Shown here piece after piece: positions 51,156 to 60,903 of a DNA stretch of 64,000 nucleotides. Location: positions 1,736,001-1,800,000 of the forward strand of contig NZ_JACCFY010000001.1 in assembly GCF_013410745.1 (NCBI RefSeq). The letters run 5' to 3'. Every line of letters begins with the position of its first letter. Position 1 is the stretch's first letter. Source of the DNA: Nesterenkonia xinjiangensis. GTDB lineage: Bacteria > Actinomycetota > Actinomycetes > Actinomycetales > Micrococcaceae. The notes under the pieces were generated by a model that was not told the origin of the DNA, searched no databases, and worked only from the letters and a program-made list of their open reading frames with translations. The translations under genes were made by a program, and so were the position numbers.

Positions 51156-52163
51156 GTGGGCCGTGGTCCGACCAGCAAGGACGTCGCGCGGCTCGCGGGC
51201 GTCTCGCAGAGCACGGTCTCCTATGTGATGTCGGGGAAGCGGTCCATCTCCGCCGAGACGCTGCGGCGTGTCGAGGAGGCGATGGCCACGCTGAACTACC
51301 AGCCTCACGCCGGCGCCCGGGCACTGGCCGGCAGCCGGACGAACACCATCGCGATCGTGATGCCCTTCGCTTCGGCCTACGACGCGGGCCAGCTCATGGC
51401 CTTCGTCGAGGAGTTCGTGCTCGCGGCGCGCCGCCACGACTGCGACGTCCTCCTGGTCACGGCCGAGGAAGGCATCGAAGGTCTTCGGCGGATCACCGGT
51501 CGGTCCCTGTGCGATGCGGCGGTCGTGATGCAGGTGACGGCCCATGATGAACGGGCAGAGGCCGCACGCCACCTGGACTTCCCGGTCATGTTCATCGGCG
51601 TCCCGGAGGATCCCAGCGGCCTGGCGTGCGCAGACTTCGACTTCGAGTCCGCCGGCTCGCTGCTCGTGGAGGAGCTGGCCGGGCTGGGCAGCGCGCGGGT
51701 CAGCGTGCTCGGCTGGAGCGCCGAATCCGTCGCGCGCGACTACAACTACATCGTCCGGTTTTCCCGAGGCGTGCGGAACGCCGCGCAGGCCCGCGGCCTC
51801 CCGGTCGAGTGGCATCCCACTCCCGCGGAGGGCAGCTTCGCCTCCTCGATCGACGCCGGGCTGCACGCCGATGGTGGCCGCACCGGCGTGATCATGACCA
51901 GCGGTCTGCCGGCAGGCATGCGCGCGTTGGCGGCCCGCGGGCTGGTCCCGGGCCGGGACGTGGACGTCGTCGCGCTCTGCACCGAGGCCGAGGCGGAAGA
52001 GCAGTCCGTGCCGCTGACCGCGGTCTCCACGCAGCCGCGTGATGTGTCCCGAAGGGTGGCGGGTCGCCTCTTCTCGCTGATCGAGCAGGGGCGGCGAGCG
52101 GAGGAGGGGGTCGACGTCGTCCCCGCGGAACTGGTCCGCCGCGCGTCCACCAGAGCGGGCTGA
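51156..52163 (+). CDS. LacI family transcriptional regulator
   Basis: A 335-residue repressor: HTH at the N-terminus (TSKDVARLAGVSQSTVSYVM), hinge helix (HAGARALAGSRTNTIAIVMP), then a periplasmic-binding-protein-like sensor domain. GTG 51156 follows GGGAGAGTGGA. Matching palindromes stand before this gene and before the binding-protein gene, so it probably controls itself and the sugar operon. The inducer is presumably the transported sugar or a product of it. Confidence 0.92.
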   Translation: MGRGPTSKDVARLAGVSQSTVSYVMSGKRSISAETLRRVEEAMATLNYQPHAGARALAGSRTNTIAIVMPFASAYDAGQLMAFVEEFVLAARRHDCDVLLVTAEEGIEGLRRITGRSLCDAAVVMQVTAHDERAEAARHLDFPVMFIGVPEDPSGLACADFDFESAGSLLVEELAGLGSARVSVLGWSAESVARDYNYIVRFSRGVRNAAQARGLPVEWHPTPAEGSFASSIDAGLHADGGRTGVIMTSGLPAGMRALAARGLVPGRDVDVVALCTEAEAEEQSVPLTAVSTQPRDVSRRVAGRLFSLIEQGRRAEEGVDVVPAELVRRASTRAG

Positions 52164-52251
52164 GAGCCGCTGGGGCGTCCAGCCGCCCCACACCAGAACA
52201 TCTCGTCGCAGAAGGAGCCGAATGATCCGTCAGATCGCCGTCCGCCCATTG

Positions 52252-52265
52252 TCGATACGTATCGA
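52252..52265. promoter_or_regulatory. LacI-type operator upstream of the sugar operon
   Basis: TCGATACGTATCGA is a perfect 14-bp palindrome ending 13 bases before the binding-protein ATG. Confidence 0.75.
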
Positions 52266-52278
52266 TAGGTGATGTCCC

Positions 52279-53565
52279 ATGCCACGACACCTTCCCGCCG
52301 CACCGCGCGGCATCCACCGCGGAGCGCCCTCGCCGGGGAACTCTCGCACGAGCGGCCTGAGCCGGCGGAGTGTGCTCGCCGCCGGGCTGCTGGCCCCTGC
52401 GGCCGCCCTGCTGACCTCCTGCGGCGACTCCGGCCGTGTCCCGGCGAACACTCTCCGCGTCATGGACTCCTACTCCAACGACCCGGACTACGGCATCATC
52501 GGAGGGGCTCTGGAGGACGCGGCGGACCGGGTGGGGGTCAAGCTCCAGCGGGTCGCCGTCTCGGGCCAGTCGCTGATCCAGCGGGTTCTGCAGCAGGGGT
52601 CCTCGGGCACGCTTCCGGACATTCTGATGCTGGACAACCCTGACCTCCAGCAGATCGCGGCGACCACCGCGCTGCGCTCCTTCGACGAGCTGGGCATCCC
52701 CACCGAGGGATACCACGACGGCGTCCTCCAGGCCGGGACGTATGAGGGAGACGTCTACGGCGTCGTCCCCACCGTCAACACCATCGCCCTGTTCTGCAAC
52801 ACCGCGATGTTCCAAGAGGTCGGGCTGGACTACCCCCGCACCTGGGACGAGCTTCGGGGCTGCGCGGCCGAGCTCACAGCGGACGGCAGGTTCGGCATCG
52901 CCTTCTGCGGCAACGCCACCTATGAGGGCACCTGGCAGTTCCTGCCCTTCTTCTGGTCCAACGGGGCCGACGAGCGGAGTATCGCCACGGAAGAGGCCGC
53001 CGAGGCGCTGGGGCTGGTGTCCGGCTTCGTCCAGGACGGATCGGCGTCGTCCTCGGTGCTGAACTGGGGCCAGGCCGATGTCAAGGACCAATTCGTCGCC
53101 GAACGCGCCGCCATGATGGTCAACGGCCCCTGGCAGCTTCCTGAACTCTCCGGCATCGAGGATCTCGAGTACGAGATCGTCATGCTCCCCGTCCGTGACT
53201 CCGCGCAGGCGCCGGTCGCACCCCTGGGTGGCGAGGCCTGGACCGTGCCTGCCACCGGCGACAGCGCCAAGGAGGAGCTCGCGGCCGCCGTGCTCACCGA
53301 GTTCCTCTCGGACGAGAGCATCCTCTCCATGGCCGAGCAGCGATTCACAGTCCCCGGCCGACCAGCTCTCACGGAGGCCTACCTCCAGCGCCGTCCGGAC
53401 ATGGACACCTTCGTCGACCTCATCCCCGAGGCGCGGGCGCGCACCGCGCAGCTGGGCGAGAACTGGCCCACCACGGCCACCGCCCTGTACACCGCGCTTC
53501 AGCTGGCCCTCTCCGGCCAGGCCGATCCGGCCGAGGCCCTCGACCAGGCGGAGGAGTACGTATGA
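52279..53565 (+). CDS. Sugar ABC substrate-binding lipoprotein
   Basis: A 428-residue family 1 binding protein. The N-terminus has a twin-arginine-like SRRSVLAAG and lipobox LLTSC (Cys48), so Tat export followed by lipidation is possible. The mature part (TLRVMDSYSNDPDY, DILMLDNPDL, VNGPWQLPEL) matches MalE-like proteins. ATG 52279 follows AGGTGAT. First gene of the LacI-controlled operon; ligand unknown, with ThuA and an oxidoreductase downstream hinting at a disaccharide or sugar derivative. Confidence 0.88.
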   Translation: MPRHLPAAPRGIHRGAPSPGNSRTSGLSRRSVLAAGLLAPAAALLTSCGDSGRVPANTLRVMDSYSNDPDYGIIGGALEDAADRVGVKLQRVAVSGQSLIQRVLQQGSSGTLPDILMLDNPDLQQIAATTALRSFDELGIPTEGYHDGVLQAGTYEGDVYGVVPTVNTIALFCNTAMFQEVGLDYPRTWDELRGCAAELTADGRFGIAFCGNATYEGTWQFLPFFWSNGADERSIATEEAAEALGLVSGFVQDGSASSSVLNWGQADVKDQFVAERAAMMVNGPWQLPELSGIEDLEYEIVMLPVRDSAQAPVAPLGGEAWTVPATGDSAKEELAAAVLTEFLSDESILSMAEQRFTVPGRPALTEAYLQRRPDMDTFVDLIPEARARTAQLGENWPTTATALYTALQLALSGQADPAEALDQAEEYV

Positions 53566-54560
53566 GCACCACAGACGTCCACGCGCACAGGACGACGACG
53601 CCGCCGGCAGACCGTGCCACGGGTGGCGGAGCGCAGGTCACGGCGGTCCGCCCGCCAAGGATCTCCGCACGGGGCAGGGCATGGCGGCAGCGTCTGGTCG
53701 CCACGCTGTTCCTCGGTCCGGCGGTGATCTACATGGTCCTGTTCTTCGGCTACCCAGTCATCCAGAACCTCATCATGGGGTTCCAGCACTACACCATCAC
53801 CACCTTCTTCACGGATGAGGCGCCGTGGGCCGGATGGGCCAACTACACCGAGGTGCTCGGCAGCCCGCTGTTCCGCACGGCGCTGGCGAACACCGTGATC
53901 TTCACCGTCGGCTCGATCCTGGGACAGTTCGTCTTGGGCCTCGGCCTGGCGCTGTTCTTCCGCCGCCGGTTCCCGCTCTCCGGGGCGCTGAGGTCGTTGA
54001 TCCTGCTGCCCTGGCTCATTCCGCTCATCGTGGCCAGTGCCGTGTGGAAGTGGTTGCTCGACACGGACTCCGGTGCGCTGAACCGGGTGCTGATGGGATC
54101 CGGGCTGATCGACTCAGGGATCCCCTGGCTCTCCAGCACCGATCTGGCCCTGTTCACCGTGATCGTGGTGAACATCTGGATCGGCATCCCGTTCAACGCT
54201 GTCATCCTGCACGGCGGCCTCCAGACCATCCCGCAGGAGCTCTATGAGGCGGGGTCCATCGACGGCACCAGCAGGTGGCAGGCCTTCCGCCACATCACCT
54301 GGCCCATGCTGCGCCCGGTCGTCTCGGTGGTGCTGGTCCTGGGGGTCGTCTACACGCTGAAGGTCCTCGACATCATCCTCGGGCTGACCGGGGGAGGCCC
54401 CGCCAACGCCACCCAGACCCTGGCCACCCAGGCGTATCAGCTGTCCTTCGCCACGTTCGACTTCGGGCAGGGGGCTGCGGTCAGCAACATCCTGATCCTC
54501 ATCTCCCTGCTGTTCGCGGTCATCTACCTGCGCCTGAACCGGCGTCCCGTCGACGAGTGA
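53562..54560 (+). CDS. Sugar ABC permease, MalF/UgpA-like
   Basis: A 332-residue permease: about 45 hydrophilic residues, six membrane segments, and the coupling loop IPQELYEAGSIDGTSRWQAFRHITWPM. It overlaps the binding-protein stop by 4 bases. Works with the next permease. Confidence 0.92.
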   Translation: MSTTDVHAHRTTTPPADRATGGGAQVTAVRPPRISARGRAWRQRLVATLFLGPAVIYMVLFFGYPVIQNLIMGFQHYTITTFFTDEAPWAGWANYTEVLGSPLFRTALANTVIFTVGSILGQFVLGLGLALFFRRRFPLSGALRSLILLPWLIPLIVASAVWKWLLDTDSGALNRVLMGSGLIDSGIPWLSSTDLALFTVIVVNIWIGIPFNAVILHGGLQTIPQELYEAGSIDGTSRWQAFRHITWPMLRPVVSVVLVLGVVYTLKVLDIILGLTGGGPANATQTLATQAYQLSFATFDFGQGAAVSNILILISLLFAVIYLRLNRRPVDE

Positions 54561-54567
54561 GGTGCTC

Positions 54568-55380
54568 ATGAACACGGTCAGACACCCCAAGCTCAATACC
54601 GCCATGGGACTGGTGATCATCATCGTCCTGCTGTTCCCCATCTACTGGATGGTCAATGCCTCCCTGCAGCCGGGAGGGGCCACCGTGGACACCGCCTGGC
54701 TGCCGTTGAACCCCGACCTCTCCGGCTACCGGACCGCCCTGGACGAACAGGGCGGCAACTTGATGACGAGCCTCATGGTCGCGCTGGGGAGCGTGGTGCT
54801 CTCCCTGGTCATCGCGGTGCCGGCGGCCTATGCCCTGGTCCAGTTCCGCCTGCGCTGGGCCGACTACCTGCTCTTCGCCGTGCTGATCAGTCAGATGATC
54901 CCCGGGATCGTGATCGCCAACGCCCTGTACAACGTGTATGCGGAGATCGGCCTGCTCAACTCCATCCCAGGACTCATCCTGGCCGACTCCACCTCAGGGA
55001 TCCCCTTCGCGATCCTCATCTGTCGGGCGCTGATGGGCTCCTTGCCGCCGGCGCTGGTGGAGGCCGCCCATGTGGACGGTGCCGGGCCGGTGCGCGCCTT
55101 TCTCTCCGTGGTGGTTCCGGTGAGCCGCAACGCGATCATCACCTCCGGACTCTTCACCTTCCTGTTCACCTGGAGCGACTTCCTCTTCGCCCTGACACTG
55201 ACCACCACGGAGGAGGTCCGGCCCGTCACCCTCGGTATCTACAACTACCTGGGCGCCTATGTGAACGACTGGAGCTCCGTGATGGCGACGGCGGTGCTGG
55301 CCTCGCTCCCCGCGCTGGTCCTGCTGGTCGTGGCGCAGAAGTACGTCGCCGCCGGGGCCACGGGAGGAGCCGTGAAGTGA
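54568..55380 (+). CDS. Sugar ABC permease, MalG/UgpE-like
   Basis: A 270-residue permease with six membrane segments and the coupling loop [30 protein letters not shown] 54568 follows GAGTGAGGTG; the GTG at 54562 lies inside that site. No ATPase gene follows, so the complex must borrow one, as MsiK-type ATPases allow in actinobacteria. Confidence 0.92.
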   Translation: MNTVRHPKLNTAMGLVIIIVLLFPIYWMVNASLQPGGATVDTAWLPLNPDLSGYRTALDEQGGNLMTSLMVALGSVVLSLVIAVPAAYALVQFRLRWADYLLFAVLISQMIPGIVIANALYNVYAEIGLLNSIPGLILADSTSGIPFAILICRALMGSLPPALVEAAHVDGAGPVRAFLSVVVPVSRNAIITSGLFTFLFTWSDFLFALTLTTTEEVRPVTLGIYNYLGAYVNDWSSVMATAVLASLPALVLLVVAQKYVAAGATGGAVK

Positions 55381-56291
55381 GTCGTCTGGCCACGAGACCT
55401 GAGAAGAATCCCCACATCATGAAGGATAGACCCATGACATCTGTTGATCAGCCCGCCCCCGCCCTGACCTTCGCCCGGCCCGTCCAGGTGACGGTCTGGG
55501 GCGAGAACCGTCACGAACAGGCCGAGCCGGAGGTCGCGGCCCGGTACCCGGAGGGCATGCACGGTGCGATCGCCGAGGGCATCCGGAACAACCTCGGCGA
55601 GGCCTCCGCGGTCCGCACCGTCACTCTCGACGATCCCGAGCACGGCCTCACAGAGGAGGTGCTGGCCTCCACGGACGTGCTGGTCTGGTGGGGCCACGCC
55701 GCCCACGGGGAGGTGGCCGACGACGTCGTCGAGCGGGTCCACCGGCACGTGCTGGAGGGCATGGGGCTGATCGTGCTGCACTCCGGGCACTGGTCGAAGA
55801 TCTTCATGAAGCTCATGGGCACCACCTGCACGCTGCGCTGGCGCACCGAGCACGACCGTGAGCTGATCTGGACGGTGGACCCCACCCACCCGATCGCCCA
55901 GGGCATCCCGCACCCGATGATCATCGACGAGGACGAGATGTACGGCGAGCACTTCGACGTCCCCGCCCCCGACGAGCTGATCTTCCTCTCCACCTTCTCC
56001 GGCGGGGAGGTGTTCCGCTCCGGGATGACCTACCGCCGCGGCTACGGGAAGATCTTCTACTTCCGCCCCGGCGACCAGGACTTCCCCACCTACTTCCACG
56101 AAGGGGTGCGCCGGGTGATCTCCAACGGGGTGCAGTGGGCCGTCACCCACCGGCCGGAGCGCACCACGCCGACCCTGCTGCGCTACGAGACCGAGGACTT
56201 CTACACCGGCCACGGGTACCAGGGGCCGATGGAGTCCGACGCCGAATCCCCGGCGCAATCCCCGGCGCCGTCCGAGGAGGCGCACGCATGA
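55377..56291 (+). CDS. ThuA domain-containing protein
   Basis: A ThuA-family protein of up to 304 residues with a class I glutamine-amidotransferase-like fold: [32 protein letters not shown] at the start, [26 protein letters not shown] and [18 protein letters not shown]. ThuA is linked to trehalose and sucrose use in rhizobia; its chemistry is not settled. GTG 55377 overlaps the permease stop and follows GGAGGAG. The ATG at 55434 (after AAGGAT) gives a more standard N-terminus and is a real alternative. Confidence 0.85.
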   Translation: MSRLATRPEKNPHIMKDRPMTSVDQPAPALTFARPVQVTVWGENRHEQAEPEVAARYPEGMHGAIAEGIRNNLGEASAVRTVTLDDPEHGLTEEVLASTDVLVWWGHAAHGEVADDVVERVHRHVLEGMGLIVLHSGHWSKIFMKLMGTTCTLRWRTEHDRELIWTVDPTHPIAQGIPHPMIIDEDEMYGEHFDVPAPDELIFLSTFSGGEVFRSGMTYRRGYGKIFYFRPGDQDFPTYFHEGVRRVISNGVQWAVTHRPERTTPTLLRYETEDFYTGHGYQGPMESDAESPAQSPAPSEEAHA

Positions 56292-57454
56292 GCATCCCGC
56301 TGATCCTCGTCGGCGCCGGCGGCATGGGCCGCGCCTGGCTGCAGACCATCGAGGCTGAGCCGCGTGCCGAGCTGGCCGGCGTCGTCGACCTCGATCTCGA
56401 CGCCGCGCGCGCCGCTCTGGTCGAGGCGGGGCGGACGGACGTGCGGGTCGGTTCCGACGCCGTGGCACTGGCACAGGAGACCGGGGCGCAGGCGGTGGTC
56501 AACGTGACCATCCCGCGGGCGCACCACCCGGTGACCACCGCGGCGCTCTTCGCCGGGCTGCCGGTGCTCAGCGAGAAGCCCGTGGCGGACACCCTCCCGC
56601 GGGCGCTGTCACTGGCCGCCGCGGCGGAGGTGACCGGGCAGCTGTTCATGGTCAGCCAGTCGCGCCGCTATAACCCCCAGCTGTTCAGCCTGCGGGCGCA
56701 GGCCGAAGGGTTGGGCGTCGCGGGCGCACTGGTGACCGAGTTCTTCAAGGCCCCGCGATTCGGCGGGTTCCGGGAGCGGATGCTGCATCCGCTGCTGCTG
56801 GACATGGCCATCCATCCCTTTGACACCGCACGATTCCTGCTCGGCGCAGAGCCGGTGTCCGTGTACTGCGAGGAGTTCAACCCGCCCTGGTCCTGGTATG
56901 ACGGCGACGCCGCGGCCACAGCGATCTTCGAGATGGACGGCGGCGCACGGTTCGTCTACACCGGCAGCTGGTGCAGTCCCGGGCAGGAGACCTCCTGGAA
57001 CGGGAGCTGGCGCCTCTCCGCAGAGCGCGGCACCGCCACCTGGGACGGCGACCACGAGCCGGTGGTCGAAGCCCTGGAGCAAGGGGCCGCGGAGCAAGGG
57101 GCTCTGGATGAGGCGGTCCTCGATGAGGTCGGCACCGTGCCCGGCGAGGGCATTGCCGGGGCGCTGGCCGAGTTCCTCGACGCACTGGCCGCGGGAGCCG
57201 GCGCCGCCCCGGGGCGGAGCGAGGGTGCCGGCGTCGTCACGCCCATGGGGGAGGTGCACGAGAACATCATGAGCCTGGCCATGGTCGAGGCCGCCGTGGA
57301 GTCCGCGTCCCGCGGCGGGCGTGTGAGGGTCGACGAGATCCTCGAGAACGCCTGGCGGCAGGCGCTCGCCGGAGAATCCCGCGACGAGGTGCGCGAGCGT
57401 CTGGCCGCCTGGCCCTCGGTGCGCGGAGCGCTCACCGCCGGGGCGAGGGTGTGA
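56288..57454 (+). CDS. Gfo/Idh/MocA family oxidoreductase
   Basis: A 388-residue NAD(P)-dependent sugar oxidoreductase: Rossmann start [15 protein letters not shown], the EKP motif in LSEKPVADT with the catalytic Lys, and [20 protein letters not shown] with the active-site His and Asp. Together with ThuA it probably oxidises an imported sugar at one position, as in 3-keto-sugar pathways; that is inference. ATG 56288 overlaps the ThuA stop. Last gene of the operon, 147 bases before clpC. Confidence 0.92.
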   Translation: MSIPLILVGAGGMGRAWLQTIEAEPRAELAGVVDLDLDAARAALVEAGRTDVRVGSDAVALAQETGAQAVVNVTIPRAHHPVTTAALFAGLPVLSEKPVADTLPRALSLAAAAEVTGQLFMVSQSRRYNPQLFSLRAQAEGLGVAGALVTEFFKAPRFGGFRERMLHPLLLDMAIHPFDTARFLLGAEPVSVYCEEFNPPWSWYDGDAAATAIFEMDGGARFVYTGSWCSPGQETSWNGSWRLSAERGTATWDGDHEPVVEALEQGAAEQGALDEAVLDEVGTVPGEGIAGALAEFLDALAAGAGAAPGRSEGAGVVTPMGEVHENIMSLAMVEAAVESASRGGRVRVDEILENAWRQALAGESRDEVRERLAAWPSVRGALTAGARV

Positions 57455-57601
57455 GGCAGGGGCGGGGCGTGGCGTCGTCGTCGGGCGTCCCGAATCCGGC
57501 CCGTCGGCCCCGGACTTTCCCCGGTGGCGAACAGGCGCCCCAAAGCGGGCTCACCCCCGTAGCATCGAAGGTGAGCATCAACGCGAGGAGTGTCATTGGC
57601 C

Positions 57602-60115
57602 ATGTTCGAGAGATTCACCGACCGCGCACGGCGAGTGGTTGTGCTGGCCCAGGAAGAGGCCCGCATGCTCAACCACAACTACATCGGAACCGAGCACATC
57701 CTGCTCGGCCTCATCCATGAGGGTGAGGGCGTCGCCGCCAAAGCCCTGGAGTCTCTGGACATCTCGCTGGGCGGAGTCCGCGAGAAGGTCCAGGAGAAGA
57801 TCGGCCCGGGGCAGAACGCGCCCAGCGGCCACATCCCCTTCACTCCGCGCGCCAAGAAGGTCCTGGAGCTCTCGCTGCGCGAAGCCCTGCAGCTGGGCCA
57901 CAACTACATCGGCACCGAGCACATCCTGCTCGGGCTGATCCGCGAGGGTGAGGGCGTCGCCGCCCAGGTGCTCGTGGAGCTCAACGCCGACCTCAACAAG
58001 GTGCGCCAGCAGGTCATCCAGCTGCTCTCCGGCTACCAGGGCGGCGGCCAGGAGAAGGCCGGTGCCGGTGTCGGGCAGGGGGCCACGGAAGGTCAGCCCT
58101 CCGGCTCGGTGGTGCTGGACCAGTTCGGTCGCAACCTCACGGCCGCTGCCCGCGAAGCCGCGCTGGACCCGGTGGTCGGCCGCGACTACGAGCGGCAGCG
58201 CGTGATGCAGGTGCTCTCCCGCCGTACCAAGAACAACCCGGTGCTCATCGGTGAGCCCGGCGTCGGCAAGACCGCCGTCGTCGAGGGTCTGGCCCAGGCG
58301 ATCGTCAACAACGACGTGCCGGAGCTCCTCCGCGACAAGCAGCTCTACACCCTGGACCTCGGCTCCCTGGTGGCCGGCTCCCGCTACCGCGGTGACTTCG
58401 AGGAGCGCCTGAAGAAGGTGCTCAAGGAGATCCGCACCCGCGGGGACATCATCCTGTTCATCGACGAGATCCACACGCTCGTCGGCGCCGGCGCCGCTGA
58501 GGGTGCGATCGATGCCGCCAACATCCTCAAGCCGCTGCTGGCCCGCGGTGAGCTGCAGACCATCGGCGCCACCACTCTGGACGAGTACCGTAAGCACATC
58601 GAGAAGGACGCCGCCCTGGAGCGCCGCTTCCAGCCGATCCAGGTGGACGAGCCCTCGGTGGAGACCACCGTGCAGATCCTGCGTGGCCTGCGGGACCGCT
58701 ACGAGGCCCACCACAAGGTCTCCATCACCGAGGAGGCCCTCGAGGCGGCGGCGTCACTGGCTCACCGGTACGTCAACGACCGTTTCCTGCCTGACAAGGC
58801 GATCGACCTGATCGACGAGGCCGGCGCCCGACTGCGCATCCAGAAGATGACCGCGCCGCCAGAGCTCAAGGAGTTCGACGCCAGGATCGAGGACGTCCGG
58901 CGGGAGAAGGAGGCCGCCATCGACGCCCAGGACTTCGAGGGCGCCGCCTCCCTGCGCGACACCGAGCAGAAGCTCGTGGAGGAGCGTCAGGAGAAGGAGA
59001 GCGCCTGGAAGTCCGGGTCCATGGATGAGATCGCCGAGGTCGACGCCGACCTGATCGCCGAGGTCCTCGCGTTCTCCACCGGCATCCCCGTCTTCAAGCT
59101 CACCGAGCAGGAGTCCGACCGCCTCCGCCGCATGGAGGAGGAGCTGCACAAGCGGGTCATCGGCCAGGACGAGGCCGTCAGGTCCCTCTCCCGGGCGATC
59201 CGCCGCACCCGCGCCGGCCTGAAGGACCCGAACCGTCCCTCCGGCTCGTTCATCTTCGCCGGCCCCACCGGCGTCGGCAAGACCGAGCTGGCCAAGACGC
59301 TGGCCGAGTTCCTCTTCGGCGACGAGGACGCGCTCATCACTCTGGACATGTCCGAGTTCTCGGAGAAGCACACCGTCTCCCGGCTCTTCGGCGCCCCTCC
59401 CGGGTACGTGGGCTACGAGGAGGGCGGCCAGCTGACCGAGAAGGTCCGGCGTCGTCCGTTCTCCGTGGTGCTGTTCGACGAGGTGGAGAAGGCCCACGCG
59501 GACCTGTTCAACTCGCTGCTGCAGATCCTCGAGGACGGCCGTCTGACCGACTCGCAGGGCCGCGTGGTGGACTTCAAGAACACCGTGATCATCATGACCA
59601 CGAACCTCGGCACCAGCGAGATCTCCAAGAGCGTGATGACCGGCTTCCAGTCCTCGACGGACACCGCCACGAACTATGAGCGCATGAAGGGCAAGGTCAA
59701 CCAGGAGCTGCGTCAGCACTTCCGGCCGGAGTTCCTCAACCGCGTGGACGACACCATCGTGTTCCCGCAGCTGGAGCAGTCCGAGATCGTGCGCATCGTG
59801 GACCTGTTCGTCGACCGTCTGCGGGAGCGCCTGGCGGAGCAGGCCATGACCCTCGAGGTCTCCCAGCCTGCCCGCGAGTTCCTCGCCGACAAGGGCTACG
59901 ACCCGTCCATGGGCGCCCGGCCGCTGCGCCGTGCGATCCAGTCCATGATCGAGGACCAGCTCTCCGAGCAGATCCTCTACGGGGAGATCCCGCACGGAGC
60001 GGCGATCACCATCGGCCTGAAGGGCGAGGGCGAGGACCGCGAGCTCACCTTCGACTGGACCGCCCCGGCGCCGCAGATCGAAGGCACCGAGGAGCCGGCG
60101 GCGATCGAGAGCTGA
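57602..60115 (+). CDS. clpC: ATP-dependent Clp protease ATP-binding subunit ClpC
   Basis: An 837-residue HSP100 unfoldase. Two Clp-N repeats (about 1-145) contain the twin [13 protein letters not shown] motifs. AAA-1 has Walker [10 protein letters not shown] (217-225). A UVR motif (about 425-460) lies in the middle domain. AAA-2 has Walker [10 protein letters not shown] (554-562), then a ClpB D2-small domain. It feeds substrates to ClpP. ATG 57602 gives the conserved [16 protein letters not shown] 57596, two codons upstream, sits at a better distance from GAGGAG (57585-57590). A terminator follows. Confidence 0.97.
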   Translation: MFERFTDRARRVVVLAQEEARMLNHNYIGTEHILLGLIHEGEGVAAKALESLDISLGGVREKVQEKIGPGQNAPSGHIPFTPRAKKVLELSLREALQLGHNYIGTEHILLGLIREGEGVAAQVLVELNADLNKVRQQVIQLLSGYQGGGQEKAGAGVGQGATEGQPSGSVVLDQFGRNLTAAAREAALDPVVGRDYERQRVMQVLSRRTKNNPVLIGEPGVGKTAVVEGLAQAIVNNDVPELLRDKQLYTLDLGSLVAGSRYRGDFEERLKKVLKEIRTRGDIILFIDEIHTLVGAGAAEGAIDAANILKPLLARGELQTIGATTLDEYRKHIEKDAALERRFQPIQVDEPSVETTVQILRGLRDRYEAHHKVSITEEALEAAASLAHRYVNDRFLPDKAIDLIDEAGARLRIQKMTAPPELKEFDARIEDVRREKEAAIDAQDFEGAASLRDTEQKLVEERQEKESAWKSGSMDEIAEVDADLIAEVLAFSTGIPVFKLTEQESDRLRRMEEELHKRVIGQDEAVRSLSRAIRRTRAGLKDPNRPSGSFIFAGPTGVGKTELAKTLAEFLFGDEDALITLDMSEFSEKHTVSRLFGAPPGYVGYEEGGQLTEKVRRRPFSVVLFDEVEKAHADLFNSLLQILEDGRLTDSQGRVVDFKNTVIIMTTNLGTSEISKSVMTGFQSSTDTATNYERMKGKVNQELRQHFRPEFLNRVDDTIVFPQLEQSEIVRIVDLFVDRLRERLAEQAMTLEVSQPAREFLADKGYDPSMGARPLRRAIQSMIEDQLSEQILYGEIPHGAAITIGLKGEGEDRELTFDWTAPAPQIEGTEEPAAIES

Positions 60116-60149
60116 GCCGGCTGGTCTGATGCCGTCCTGCTGAACGACA

Positions 60150-60187
60150 GTGGGGGCCGAGTTCCTGGGATGGAACTCGGCCCCCGC
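60150..60187 (+). terminator. Terminator after clpC
   Basis: A 16-bp stem (60150-60165 with 60172-60187, one T-G pair) with a 6-base loop, followed by TTCTCGTCT. It lies between the convergent clpC and DUF3817 genes and may serve both. Confidence 0.85.
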
Positions 60188-60255
60188 TTCTCGTCTGTGC
60201 GCCGGAAGTGCCGGACTCTCTGCGTCGTGTCCGGCCGGGTCGCCGGCGTCGGGCG

Positions 60256-60720
60256 TCAGCCCTTCGGCACGGGCGGCCCTGCCACCAGCAGTCCCACGAA
60301 CACCACGACGACGCCGACCGCCAGCGCGCCGCCGACCAGGGCCGGCCGGTTCAGCAGCACCCGCAGCAGCCGGTCATGCCAGCTGTGGTCGCGCGGGTCC
60401 TCGCCTGCGCGGGTGCGCCACGGGCCGTCCAGACGGCCGCTGCGCTTGAGCCAGATGTCCACCGGGACGGTGGCATAGGGGATGATCGCGCTGATGATGG
60501 CGGTGGCGGCAGGGCCGGCACTCCAGCGCTGGTTCTTCGCCACGATCACCGCGGTGGCGGCGTAGGCGAGGAACACGAAGCCGTGGATGCCGCCGCCGAT
60601 GGTCACGGCGACGTCGAGGCCATGGGTGGCGCGCAGGATCATGCCGCCGATGAGCAGGGTCCAGGAGATCGCCTCGGCGATCGCCAGGACGCGGAAGAAG
60701 ATCTTGGGGGAGCGGAACAC
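60256..60720 (-). CDS. DUF3817 family membrane protein
   Basis: A 154-residue protein with four membrane segments (about 9-30, 35-58, 67-88, 128-149). FRVLAIAEAISWTLLI and GGGIHGFVFLAYA are typical of DUF3817 proteins, which have no known function. GTG 60720 follows AGGAGAGGC. It is divergent from radA and convergent with clpC. Confidence 0.85.
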   Translation of the reverse strand: MFRSPKIFFRVLAIAEAISWTLLIGGMILRATHGLDVAVTIGGGIHGFVFLAYAATAVIVAKNQRWSAGPAATAIISAIIPYATVPVDIWLKRSGRLDGPWRTRAGEDPRDHSWHDRLLRVLLNRPALVGGALAVGVVVVFVGLLVAGPPVPKG

Positions 60721-60890
60721 GCCTCTCCTGGGGGTCTGGGATGAACGGGGCAGGATGACGGCGGCCCCGGTGCTGGGTCGCGGTCACCCGCCGGTATGGT
60801 ACGGGGTCCACCTGGGAATCGTGAGAGGTCGTCGGCGCGGGCGGCGTGACCTTCTCCACAGCCTGCCACGGAAGTGTCAGCGGCCCGCGA

Positions 60891-60903
60891 TACCGTGGTC
60901 CTC
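60891..60903 (+). promoter_or_regulatory. Leaderless-type -10 box of radA
   Basis: TACCGT (60891-60896) is 7 bases before the ATG at 60904. Confidence 0.45.
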
